DNA of 64,000 nt from Roseiarcus sp963807735 (GTDB lineage: Bacteria > Pseudomonadota > Alphaproteobacteria > Rhizobiales > Beijerinckiaceae), in assembly GCA_963807735.1 (NCBI GenBank), contig CAWEDI010000036.1, positions 178,257-242,256 on the forward strand, written 5' to 3'. The position numbers and the translations under genes are program-made. Shown here in pieces: positions 1-7,722 of this stretch. The notes under the pieces were generated by a model, which worked only from the letters and a program-made list of their open reading frames with translations, did no database searches and had not been told where the DNA came from. Every line of letters starts with the position of its first letter. Within the stretch, counting starts at the first letter, position 1.

Positions 1-77
1 TTCTGCTGGACTGACATTACGCAAACTCCGGAACGCAACGCGGAACGCAAGGCTAACGTAAAACCCTAAAGCGCCGG

Positions 78-1625
78 TCAATCCCGGGTAGTGAAGCAGG
101 AGAGCCCGCCCTGCTTCAGGTCGTGGCAGGCTTTGGCGGCGGTCGCCGAATCGAGGCCGGCGAAGCGGACGCGATAGACGGTGTCGCCGTCCTTGCGCAC
201 TTTCTCGGTGAAGCCGCGCACGCTCGCCAACGCCCGATGACGCGACTTGGCGCGGGCCAGCAGCTCGCGGGCGTCATCGGGGTCGTCGGTCGCGCCGACC
301 TGAATGGTCCAGCCGCCCTTCTTGACTGCGGCGCCGTCCTCGGCGCGGGCGACTCGCGTCTCTTCGGCGGCCGCCTTGTGCGGCGCGGGATTGGGTTTCT
401 TGCCGCGCGGCCCGACCTTCCAGCCGAGCTTGCCCGGATCGAGCGCCGCCGCCTTGGCGAGCGCGGGCGACATCGGTTTCGGGTGCTCGAATTTGCGCGG
501 CGCCGGCGCTGGCGGCGTCTCGTCGGCGCTGTCGTCGCCCTCGCCCTGCGGCTCCGGCGCCGCCTCGGCGACGCGATCCGGCGCCGCCTCGGGGTCCTCG
601 TGCTCGGCGACCGGCGTCAAACGCGGCCCGTCGCGGCCGGGCGGGGCGGCGAAGCCCTCGTCGGAATCGGCCTCGGCGATCCGCGTCGCCGTGTGATCGG
701 ATCCGGCCTCGGCGATGTGGGTTTCGATCAGTCGCTCCATCAGCCGGTCTCGGGCCGGGGCCGAGCGACCGCCCATCACCACCGCGACCAGCGCCCGCCC
801 GTCGCGATGCACCGAGGTCAGCAGGTTGAAGCCCGAGGCGCGGGTGTAGCCGGTCTTGATCCCGTCGACGCCGTCGACGCGGCCGAGGAGATGGTCGTGG
901 TTGCCGATCACTTCGCCGTTGTAGGTGAACTCGTGCAGCGAGAAATAATGGAAATATTTGGGGAAACGCTCCTGCATCGAGCGCGCCAGCACGGTCAGGT
1001 CGCGCGCGGTGGTCCATTGCTCGTCGTTCGGCAGGCCCGAGGCGTTGCGATAGAGCGTGCGCGACATGCCGATCTGATGCGCTTTGTGGGTCATCAGCGC
1101 GGCGAAGCTCGTCTCGTCGTGGCCGACCGCCTCGGCGACCGCTACCGCCATGTCATTGGCAGAACGGGTGACGATCGCCTTGATCGCCTCTTCGACGGAG
1201 ATCGTCTCGCCCGCCGGAACGCCGAGTTTAGAGGGCTCCTGCGCCGCCGCGTGCTCGGAGACCGGGATGCGCGTCGCCAGCGTCATTTCGCCCTTTTCGA
1301 GCTTCTCGAACAACAGATAGAGCGTCATCACCTTAGTGATCGAGGCGGGGTGGCGCAGCGCATTCTCATTGACGCCGTAGATTTCGCGGCCCGAATTGGC
1401 GTCGATGACGATGGCGGAATATTTGGAGCCGTCGACCTCCGCCGGCGTCGAGACGCCGGCGCTGCTGGCGCCGCCGAGATGGACGGCGACGCGGGCGTGG
1501 CGGTGATGGCGCAGGTGGGCCTGCGCCCCGCCGCTACTCGAAGCCAGGGCGAAGGCCGCCAGGCAAATCCCCGCGGCGAGCGGGGCGACACGCGACAGCC
1601 CTAAACGCAGTTCACCAAATAACAT
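78..1625 (-). CDS. D-alanyl-D-alanine carboxypeptidase (PBP5/6 type) with C-terminal SPOR domain
   Basis: A 515-residue serine D,D-carboxypeptidase of peptidase family S11, which trims the terminal D-Ala from peptidoglycan pentapeptides in the periplasm. A hydrophobic N-terminal signal segment covers about residues 10-36. The three penicillin-binding motifs are present and correctly spaced: SITK at 95-98 (nucleophile Ser95, base Lys98), SAN at 155-157 and KTG at 257-259. Residues 310-430 are a Pro/Ala/Glu-rich linker. From about 438 (GGWTIQVGA) to the end there is a SPOR domain, which binds denuded glycan strands and usually localises proteins to the division septum. This architecture is common in Alphaproteobacteria. 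The gene is transcribed away from the phasin gene. A second S11 enzyme without a SPOR domain lies near 63 kb, so the two probably divide the work between septum and sidewall (inference). Confidence 0.93.
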   Translation of the reverse strand: MLFGELRLGLSRVAPLAAGICLAAFALASSSGGAQAHLRHHRHARVAVHLGGASSAGVSTPAEVDGSKYSAIVIDANSGREIYGVNENALRHPASITKVMTLYLLFEKLEKGEMTLATRIPVSEHAAAQEPSKLGVPAGETISVEEAIKAIVTRSANDMAVAVAEAVGHDETSFAALMTHKAHQIGMSRTLYRNASGLPNDEQWTTARDLTVLARSMQERFPKYFHYFSLHEFTYNGEVIGNHDHLLGRVDGVDGIKTGYTRASGFNLLTSVHRDGRALVAVVMGGRSAPARDRLMERLIETHIAEAGSDHTATRIAEADSDEGFAAPPGRDGPRLTPVAEHEDPEAAPDRVAEAAPEPQGEGDDSADETPPAPAPRKFEHPKPMSPALAKAAALDPGKLGWKVGPRGKKPNPAPHKAAAEETRVARAEDGAAVKKGGWTIQVGATDDPDDARELLARAKSRHRALASVRGFTEKVRKDGDTVYRVRFAGLDSATAAKACHDLKQGGLSCFTTRD

Positions 1626-2006
1626 GACGCGCCCTTAACCCTCTGCCGCGCCCGTTCCGTCCCCGAACGGCGTGGCAAAACGCACACAGCTGTGAAGCCT
1701 ATGAGATCGCGGTTACGTGGGCGTTAATGGCGAGCGGCGGTTGCGCCGATTTGTTCTTTAAGCCTTTGAAAAATCGGTCTTTACCTTACGGTACCGCTGG
1801 CTTTGAGCCCGCAGTGGGGCCGGCGCGAGGCGGCAAGTCGTTGATTTTTCGACGTTAGTTTTCGTTAACCGCGCTGCCGGGTACCCCCTCGGCGCCTTCG
1901 TCTAATCGAGGGAACCGGCGGCCTGAGATACGAAGCGGGCGACTTCCTTGCCCGTACGGTCTCCGGCGCGTCGCCGCGACGGGGCCTAGCCTAGACCTTC
2001 GTTATG

Positions 2007-2048
2007 GTGCACTGCAAAAAGAAGCCTTGACTTCATTGTGCAGTGCAC
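2007..2048. promoter_or_regulatory. Inverted repeat, probable PhaR operator of the phasin gene
   Basis: GTGCACTGCA at 2007-2016 and TGCAGTGCAC at 2039-2048 form a perfect 10-bp inverted repeat with a 22-bp spacer. Each arm contains the smaller palindrome TGCA-N-TGCA. The PHB-responsive repressor PhaR/AniA of Alphaproteobacteria is known to bind TGCA-rich sites in phasin promoters. The site overlaps the proposed promoter and lies 61 bp upstream of the phasin start, so repression released by polyhydroxyalkanoate binding to PhaR is the natural reading. That a phaR gene exists elsewhere in the genome is inference. Confidence 0.75.
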
Positions 2049-2055
2049 CTAAATC
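2027..2055 (+). promoter_or_regulatory. Putative sigma-70 promoter of the phasin gene
   Basis: TTGACT at 2027-2032 is one base from the -35 consensus, and TAAATC at 2050-2055 follows at a 17-bp spacing as a weaker -10. The second arm of the TGCA operator lies between the two boxes, which fits direct steric repression. Confidence 0.55.
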
Positions 2056-2108
2056 CAACCTGTCGCTGCGGCGAATGGCGCCCCAGCAAACCGATATAAG
2101 AGGATCAG

Positions 2109-2450
2109 ATGAGCGCGTTCGCTTTCGAGGACTTCCAGAATCTCTCCAAGCAGCAGGTCGAGGCCGCCACCGCCTACGCCGCCACGGTTACGAAGGGCCT
2201 GCAGGAGATCGCGGCCGAGACCGCCGAGTTCTCCAAGCACGCGATGACGACCGGCGCGGAAGCCGTCGAGAAGCTGCTCGGCGCCAAGACGGTGGAATCG
2301 GCAGTGCAGATTCAGTCGGACTACATGAAGTCGGCTTACGAGGGCTTCATCGCCAAGGCCACCAAGATCAACGAGATCGTCGCCAAGGTCGCCAGCGAGG
2401 CGATGAAGCCGGCGCAGAAGGCGTTCGCCGTCGCGATGCCGAAGGCGTAA
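2109..2450 (+). CDS. phaP: Phasin family protein (polyhydroxyalkanoate granule-associated)
   Basis: A 113-residue, all-helical, Ala/Lys/Glu-rich protein typical of the Phasin_2 family. Phasins coat intracellular PHA granules and control their number and size. The short sequence has the amphipathic heptad character of the family (FEDFQNLSKQQVEAATAYA near the N terminus) and no signal peptide or Cys. The start is supported by AGAGGATCAG just upstream of ATG. The gene is monocistronic: it has its own promoter with a TGCA operator, and a strong intrinsic terminator follows 38 bp after the stop. Some family members act as general stress or granule-independent phasins, so the exact role depends on whether the strain makes PHB. 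Confidence 0.88.
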   Translation: MSAFAFEDFQNLSKQQVEAATAYAATVTKGLQEIAAETAEFSKHAMTTGAEAVEKLLGAKTVESAVQIQSDYMKSAYEGFIAKATKINEIVAKVASEAMKPAQKAFAVAMPKA

Positions 2451-2487
2451 GCTTCCGTTCTGAATTCTCCGAACGACTGAGGTTAGT

Positions 2488-2516
2488 AAGGCCGGCGCAA
2501 GCGCCGGCCTTTTTTG
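2488..2516 (+). terminator. Rho-independent terminator after the phasin gene
   Basis: AAGGCCGGCGC (2488-2498) pairs with GCGCCGGCCTT (2501-2511) in a GC-rich stem with a very tight turn, followed by a T run to 2515. It isolates phaP from the clpS-clpA unit. Confidence 0.9.
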
Positions 2517-2790
2517 TTTCGCAGGCCCCTTGCGCTCGATGGGAGAATTGGCGAACCTGCAATCCTGCGTCGGGCCCTCTGGCGCCGCGGTTATTTGGCG
2601 CCTAGATGAGGCCGACGGGTCCCAGCGAGCCATGGCGGCGAGGTCGCCGTCGCGCGCGGCTGAGAAGAGAGGTCCGTCCTTGATCGCCGAGCCGCATCCG
2701 CTCTTGAGCCGATTCCGGGCAGGTATGGCGTTGATCGTCAAGTGGTTTTCTTTCGCGGCGGCGCAGGCGCAGGCGTCGCCGCGTCCGGTG

Positions 2791-3129
2791 ATGGCGGCCA
2801 GCAAGGAGCCGCGTCGCAACGGCGACGCGCCCGGCGCGGGCGCCGCGGTCATCACGCGCACGCGTACCCAAACCAAGCGTCCCAACATGTATCGCGTGCT
2901 GCTGCTCAACGACGATTACACCCCGATGGAGTTCGTCATCGCCATTTTGCAGTCGTTCTTCAACAAAAATCCCGAGGAAGCCACGCAAATCATGCTGCAT
3001 GTCCACCACAACGGCGTCGGCGAGTGCGGCGTCTACACCTACGAGATCGCGGAGACCAAGGTCGCCCAGGTCATGGATCACGCACGGAAGAATCAGCATC
3101 CGCTGCAATGCATTATGGAAAAGAAGTGA
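2791..3129 (+). CDS. clpS: ATP-dependent Clp protease adaptor ClpS
   Basis: Adaptor that binds the N-domain of ClpA and delivers N-degron substrates (N-terminal Phe, Leu, Trp or Tyr) to ClpAP. The core from YRVLLLNDDYTPMEFV to HPLQCIMEKK is the diagnostic ClpS fold, including the NDDYTPME motif and the HVHHNGVGECG stretch that form the N-degron pocket. The reading frame is open back to 2530, but family proteins are about 100-130 residues and MAASKEPRR at 2791 gives 112. Alternative in-frame starts are ATG 2725 and TTG 2680, the latter with AGAGAGG upstream. The gene is followed 7 bp later by clpA, the standard alphaproteobacterial arrangement. Confidence 0.93.
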   Translation: MAASKEPRRNGDAPGAGAAVITRTRTQTKRPNMYRVLLLNDDYTPMEFVIAILQSFFNKNPEEATQIMLHVHHNGVGECGVYTYEIAETKVAQVMDHARKNQHPLQCIMEKK

Positions 3130-3136
3130 GGTCGTG

Positions 3137-5590
3137 ATGCCGGTTTTCTCAAGAGCGCTCGAAAAGACGTTGCGCCGGGCGCTTGCGATCGCCAACGAGC
3201 ATCGCCATGAACTCGCCTCGCTCGAACACCTGCTGCTGGCCTTGATCGACGATCCCGACGCCGCCGCCGTGCTGCGCGCGTGCAATGTCGATCTCGACCA
3301 GTTGCGCAAGACGGTCGTGCGCTATGTCGATAACGAACTGCACAGCCTGGTGATCGAGAATGGCGAGGAAGCCAAGGCGACCGCCGGCTTCCAGCGCGTG
3401 GTGCAACGCGCGGCGATCCACGTGCAATCCTCCGGTCGCGAGGAGGTGACGGGCGCCAACGTGCTCGTCGCCATCTTCGCCGAGCGCGAGAGCCACGCCG
3501 CCTATTTCCTGCAAGAGCAGGACATGACGCGCTACGACGCGGTCAATTACATCAGCCACGGCATCGCCAAGCGTCCGGGCCTCTCCGATCCGAACCGCGG
3601 TCCGCGCGGCGTCGACGAGGAAGCGGAAGCGCGCGAGGCGAAGGAGGCCAAGGAGAGCGGCGATTCCAAGAAAAAGGAAGGCGCGCTGGACGCTTATTGC
3701 GTCAACCTCAACAAGAAGGCGAGAGACGGCCGGGTCGATCCGCTGATCGGCCGCGAGCCCGAAGTCGCGCGCACGATCCAGGTTCTGTGCCGCCGGCAGA
3801 AGAACAATCCGCTGCTGGTTGGCGATCCCGGCGTCGGCAAGACCGCGATCGCCGAAGGCTTAGCGCGCAAGATCATCAAGTCCGAGGTGCCGGAAGTGCT
3901 CGCCAACGCCACGGTGTTTGCGCTCGACATGGGGGCGCTGCTGGCCGGCACCCGCTATCGCGGCGACTTCGAGGAGCGCCTCAAGCAGGTGATGAAGGAG
4001 ATCGAGAACCACAAGGACGCGATCCTGTTCATCGACGAAATCCATACCGTAATCGGCGCCGGCGCGACGTCGGGCGGCGCCATGGATGCATCGAACCTGC
4101 TGAAGCCCGCGCTCGCGCAGGGCGCGTTAAGGTGCATCGGATCAACGACTTACAAGGAATACCGGCAGTATTTCGAGAAGGACCGCGCGTTGGTCCGCCG
4201 CTTCCAGAAGATCGACGTCAAGGAGCCGACCGTCGAGGATGCGGTGGAGATTCTTAAGGGCCTCAAGCCGTATTTCGAGGAGTTCCACAAGCTGCGCTAC
4301 ACCACCGAGGCGGTGAAGGCGGCGGTCGAGCTGTCGGCGCGCTACATCCACGACCGCAAGCTGCCGGACAAGGCGATCGACGTCATCGACGAGACGGGCG
4401 CCTCGCAAATGCTGCTGCCCGAGGGCAAGCGCAAGAAGACGATCGGCGTCAAGGAGATCGAGGCGACGATCGCCAGCATGGCGCGCATCCCAGCCAAGAC
4501 CGTGTCGAAGGACGACAGCGAGGTGTTGCAGCATCTCGAATCGACCCTGAAGCAGGTCGTCTACGGCCAGGACGGCGCGCTGACCGCGCTGTCCTCGGCG
4601 ATCAAGCTCGCCCGCGCCGGCCTGCGCGATCCCGAGAAGCCGATCGGCTGCTATCTGTTCACTGGTCCGACCGGCGTCGGCAAGACCGAGGCGGCGCGAC
4701 AACTCGCCTCCAGCCTCGGCCTCGAGCTGATCCGCTTCGACATGTCGGAATATATGGAGCGCCATACCGTCTCGCGGCTGATTGGCGCCCCTCCGGGCTA
4801 TGTCGGCTTCGACCAGGGCGGCCTGCTGACCGACGCGATCGACCAGCATCCGCATAGCGTGTTGTTGCTGGACGAGATCGAGAAGGCGCATCCCGACCTG
4901 TTCAACATCCTGTTGCAGGTGATGGACCACGGTAAGCTGACCGATCATTCCGGCAAGCAGATTGATTTCCGCAACGTGATCCTGATTATGACCACCAACG
5001 CAGGCGCGGCGGATATGGAGCGCGCGGCGTTCGGCTTCCATCAGTCGAAGCGCGAGGGCGAAGATACCGAGGCGATCAACCGGCTGTTCACGCCGGAGTT
5101 CCGCAACCGCCTCGACTCGGTCGTGCCGTTCGGCCGGCTGCCGAAGGAGGTCATCGCCCGCGTTGTCGACAAGTTCATCCTGCAACTGGAGGCGCAGCTC
5201 GCCGACCGCAACGTGTCGATCGAGCTCGCCGACGAGGCGCGGTCCTGGCTGGTCACCAACGGCTACGACGAATCGATGGGCGCCAGGCCGATGGCGCGCG
5301 TCATTCAGTCGCAGATCAAGACGCCGCTGGCCGACGAGGTGCTGTTCGGCCGGCTGAAGAACGGCGGCGTGGTGCGGGTCGTGGTCACCGGCGACGAGAA
5401 GGGCGAGAAGAAGCTCGGCTTTGTTTATCCCGAGGGCCCGGCGCTGCCGAGGATGGAGCGCGAGGTCGTCGTCGCCAATCGCGAGCGCGCCAATGGCAAG
5501 CTCAAGCCGAAGCGCAAGACCGACGCCGCCTCCGACCCCGACGACGACGCGCCGGAGGAGAAGACGCCGACCGAGCCGCAAACGATCTGA
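3137..5590 (+). CDS. clpA: ATP-dependent Clp protease ATP-binding subunit ClpA
   Basis: An 817-residue double AAA+ unfoldase that feeds substrates into ClpP. The N domain (about 1-150, two Clp_N repeats) binds ClpS. A charged linker spans about 155-185. NBD1 has Walker A GDPGVGKT at 229-236 and a downstream ILFIDEIH Walker B. NBD2 has GPTGVGKT at 510-517 and VLLLDEIEKAHPD. A ClpB-style middle domain is absent, and a ClpB/ClpC-type M-domain would make the protein longer, so ClpA is the correct subfamily. The reading frame is open upstream to 2999, but MPVFSRALEK at 3137 is the family N terminus and leaves a 7-bp gap after clpS. The C-terminal 40 residues are a charged tail rich in Asp and Glu. 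Confidence 0.97.
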   Translation: MPVFSRALEKTLRRALAIANEHRHELASLEHLLLALIDDPDAAAVLRACNVDLDQLRKTVVRYVDNELHSLVIENGEEAKATAGFQRVVQRAAIHVQSSGREEVTGANVLVAIFAERESHAAYFLQEQDMTRYDAVNYISHGIAKRPGLSDPNRGPRGVDEEAEAREAKEAKESGDSKKKEGALDAYCVNLNKKARDGRVDPLIGREPEVARTIQVLCRRQKNNPLLVGDPGVGKTAIAEGLARKIIKSEVPEVLANATVFALDMGALLAGTRYRGDFEERLKQVMKEIENHKDAILFIDEIHTVIGAGATSGGAMDASNLLKPALAQGALRCIGSTTYKEYRQYFEKDRALVRRFQKIDVKEPTVEDAVEILKGLKPYFEEFHKLRYTTEAVKAAVELSARYIHDRKLPDKAIDVIDETGASQMLLPEGKRKKTIGVKEIEATIASMARIPAKTVSKDDSEVLQHLESTLKQVVYGQDGALTALSSAIKLARAGLRDPEKPIGCYLFTGPTGVGKTEAARQLASSLGLELIRFDMSEYMERHTVSRLIGAPPGYVGFDQGGLLTDAIDQHPHSVLLLDEIEKAHPDLFNILLQVMDHGKLTDHSGKQIDFRNVILIMTTNAGAADMERAAFGFHQSKREGEDTEAINRLFTPEFRNRLDSVVPFGRLPKEVIARVVDKFILQLEAQLADRNVSIELADEARSWLVTNGYDESMGARPMARVIQSQIKTPLADEVLFGRLKNGGVVRVVVTGDEKGEKKLGFVYPEGPALPRMEREVVVANRERANGKLKPKRKTDAASDPDDDAPEEKTPTEPQTI

Positions 5591-5618
5591 GGCGTCGCGA
5601 AAATCGCCGGCGCGCGCC

Positions 5619-6800
5619 TTACGGCGCGACGCCGGCTTTGCTTTTCAGGGAGATCGCCCGATTGCGCAGCGTCGGATCGTTCGGCGCCAAAGCGTGCGCG
5701 TGCTGGGCGGACTCCCATGCCGCCTTGAAGTTCGAGGCGGCCTCCTCCAGTTCCGAGATGCGTAGGAACGTGCCGGCGTTTTGCGGCTCCAGCGCCGACA
5801 ATCGGCGTACGGCTTCCAGTTCTTCCTTGCCGCGCCCCATCACGCGCGCATGTTCGGCGAGCCGACGCCACACCCAGGCTTCATTGGGCATCGCTTCGGC
5901 GAGGCCCTGCGCCGCTTCGAGCGCCTCGTCCTTCTTGCCGATGCGAATGGCGGCGATGAACCGCAAATCCAGCGCCCGCACGTAGCCCCGGGTGTTCGGC
6001 GTCTGCGACTTCAACAGCGAATAGGCGAGGCTCGGGTTCGCTTCGTTGCGGAGCAGGTAATCGGCGTAGCGCAATTCGGCGAGCGGGCGGTTGGGCGCTG
6101 CGCCGAGCATGCGGTCGAAGGTTTGCATGTCGGCGGCGACCGGGCGGGGCGCGCGTTTGCGAATCAGCACCGCGCCGCCGAAGGCGGTGACGCTGTCGAT
6201 CGTCTCGCAAGCATATTTCTGAAATCCCCAGGCGCCGGGCGGCGGCGCGCGATGGGCGGCGCAAGCGCGAACGAACGGCGACAGGTAGTCGAATATCGAT
6301 TTGTCCGAGAGGCCTTGATGCTGTTTGGCGCCGGCCGCGCCCTGCCATTGCCCCTGGCCGTCCTCGAAATGGAACGACAAGTCTTCGAAGATGTAAATGC
6401 CGCCGGGAGCGAGGAACGGAAACAGCGTTTCGAACGACGTAATCATGTGATGCGCGATATGCGAGCCATCATCGATGATGATCGTCGGCTTATATTTGTT
6501 GGCGACGCTGTGCAGGAACGGGATATTGTCCTGCGAGCCGATCTCGATGGCGACCCGGTCACGGGCGAGCTTGGCGCAGGCCGGATTGACGTCGATGCCA
6601 ATGATGCGGGCGCGGTCGAAGTATTTCAACCAGGTTTCGATGGAGGAGCCATCTTCGACGCCGATCTCGATGAGGTCGATCGGCTCGGATTTGAACGGCT
6701 TGAAATAATCTTCGTAGTGCCGAAGGTAATCCCAGGCGTGGGAGCTGGCGGAGGATTTGTCTGTTCCTGCAAGAACTCCGATGACATCGAGTTCACCCAT
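5619..6800 (-). CDS. Class I SAM-dependent methyltransferase fused to a TPR-like C terminus
   Basis: A 393-residue protein. The N-terminal ~220 residues are a class I methyltransferase of the type found near sugar and antibiotic O-methyltransferases: IEIGVEDGSSIETW is the SAM-binding motif I, IIGIDVNP the acidic motif II, and IIIDDGSHIAHH the metal/active-site segment seen in MycE-like enzymes. Residues from about 250 to the end are helical repeats with TPR character (LAEAMPNEAWVWRRLAEHA, LEPQNAGTFLRISELEEA). The start is set at 6800, because GGAGGT at 6808-6813 lies 7 bases upstream; the frame is open to 6836. The substrate is unknown. A surface-glycan sugar is possible given the glycosyltransferases elsewhere, but this gene is not linked to them. 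Confidence 0.75.
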   Translation of the reverse strand: MGELDVIGVLAGTDKSSASSHAWDYLRHYEDYFKPFKSEPIDLIEIGVEDGSSIETWLKYFDRARIIGIDVNPACAKLARDRVAIEIGSQDNIPFLHSVANKYKPTIIIDDGSHIAHHMITSFETLFPFLAPGGIYIFEDLSFHFEDGQGQWQGAAGAKQHQGLSDKSIFDYLSPFVRACAAHRAPPPGAWGFQKYACETIDSVTAFGGAVLIRKRAPRPVAADMQTFDRMLGAAPNRPLAELRYADYLLRNEANPSLAYSLLKSQTPNTRGYVRALDLRFIAAIRIGKKDEALEAAQGLAEAMPNEAWVWRRLAEHARVMGRGKEELEAVRRLSALEPQNAGTFLRISELEEAASNFKAAWESAQHAHALAPNDPTLRNRAISLKSKAGVAP

Positions 6801-6935
6801 CCGTCCGACCTCCGCGGCGCGGTCGGCGCGCGCCAATTCCGCTCAAGCAAGAATCGAAGCCCGCGAACCCCTCGCGCTGCGTCGACAATGCGAGCCAGAT
6901 AACTAACGGCGCCGGAGAAGTCACGCCGCGGATTT

Positions 6936-7634
6936 TTAGCCGAGCTTGGTCTCCCTCGCCCAGCGGATCGCGGTGGCGACCGGCAAATCCGCCGCTACGG
7001 CGGCCTTGCGGCGCGACATGCCCGAGGCGATTGCCGCGAGCAGCCGCTTGCGCCGCGCCACACGGTCGGGGGCGAGGCGGGGGCTGCGCGCCAGCCGCGC
7101 CATTGCGCCTTCGTCAAGCGCGAAAGTCGCCGCCGCCTCCGCCGCGCTCATGCCTGCCTGCATCGCCGCCACCGCCTTCGCCTCCTCCTCCCGGCGGGCG
7201 CGACGGCGCGCATGCGCCGTCGGGAAGCCGCGCGCCCAGCGAATCGCGGTCGACACGCCGACGCCGATCTCCGCCGCCGCCTCCCGCCGCGACAGGCCGG
7301 CGTCGAGCGCGGCGAATAGCTTGGCTCGCAACGCCTCGCGCGACGGCGCGATCCCGGCGCGCTCCCCGATGCGCGCGGCGGTGCGCGGATGAACGCCGAA
7401 TTTCGCCGCCGCCTCGTCGGCCGAGCCGCCGGCCTGCAAGGTCTGCTCAATCGCGGCGCGGGTTTCCTCGCCGAGGCGCCGCGAGCGGCGGCTCACCAGC
7501 CCGTAGCGCTTGGTCCAGCGAATCGCGGTGGCGGCGCTGACGCCGAGCCGCGCCGCGACCTCCCGGCAGGAGAGGCCGTCGGCGATCCCCTGTGCGAGCC
7601 GGGCAAGGTCTTCATCGGCGAGTTTGCGGTTCAT
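6936..7634 (-). CDS. Tandem helix-turn-helix repeat protein (five units), function unknown
   Basis: A 232-residue basic protein made almost wholly of five helix-turn-helix units of about 45 residues. Units 1, 3 and 5 share a recognition helix ending TAIRW (SAATAIRWTKRYG, GVSTAIRWARGF, PVATAIRWARETK). Units 2 and 4 are a diverged form (HPRTAARIGERAG, DEGAMARLARSPR), giving an A-B-A-B-A order. The A units resemble the N-terminal DNA-binding domain of IS630-type transposases, but there is no DDE catalytic domain, signal peptide or other domain. The start is MNRKLADEDL at 7634; the frame is open to 7730 but would then overlap the divergent gene. It shares an 88-bp promoter region with the threonine synthase gene. 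I cannot assign a function; a multivalent DNA-binding or nucleoid-type protein is inference. Confidence 0.7.
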   Translation of the reverse strand: MNRKLADEDLARLAQGIADGLSCREVAARLGVSAATAIRWTKRYGLVSRRSRRLGEETRAAIEQTLQAGGSADEAAAKFGVHPRTAARIGERAGIAPSREALRAKLFAALDAGLSRREAAAEIGVGVSTAIRWARGFPTAHARRRARREEEAKAVAAMQAGMSAAEAAATFALDEGAMARLARSPRLAPDRVARRKRLLAAIASGMSRRKAAVAADLPVATAIRWARETKLG

Positions 7635-7722
7635 TTCGGCGGCGTTGGCGGGAAGGTTGGGAGACCGGTTATATAGGCGCTTCACCCGTCCGGCGCCCGC
7701 CCGCAACAACCGCAAGACTCCC

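Larger units (their letters stand above)
1626..2108. other. Divergent intergenic region between carboxypeptidase and phasin genes
   Basis: About 480 bases without a convincing gene. The right-hand 100 bases hold the phasin promoter and its inverted-repeat operator (separate entries). The left part contains several TTAA-rich stretches (for example around 1750-1790 and 1850-1870) that could hold the carboxypeptidase promoter, but I cannot place a -35/-10 pair with confidence. Confidence 0.6.

Noticed and set aside
2530..2790. 87-codon N-terminal extension of ClpS
   Set aside because: The family is about 100-130 residues, and the extension is low-complexity with no resemblance; ATG 2791 gives 112 residues.
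4142..5581. Long antisense open frame (479 codons) under clpA
   Set aside because: It is exactly opposite a strongly conserved clpA coding region, is Arg/Leu/Ala/Gln-rich like a GC-driven shadow frame, and shows no family motif.
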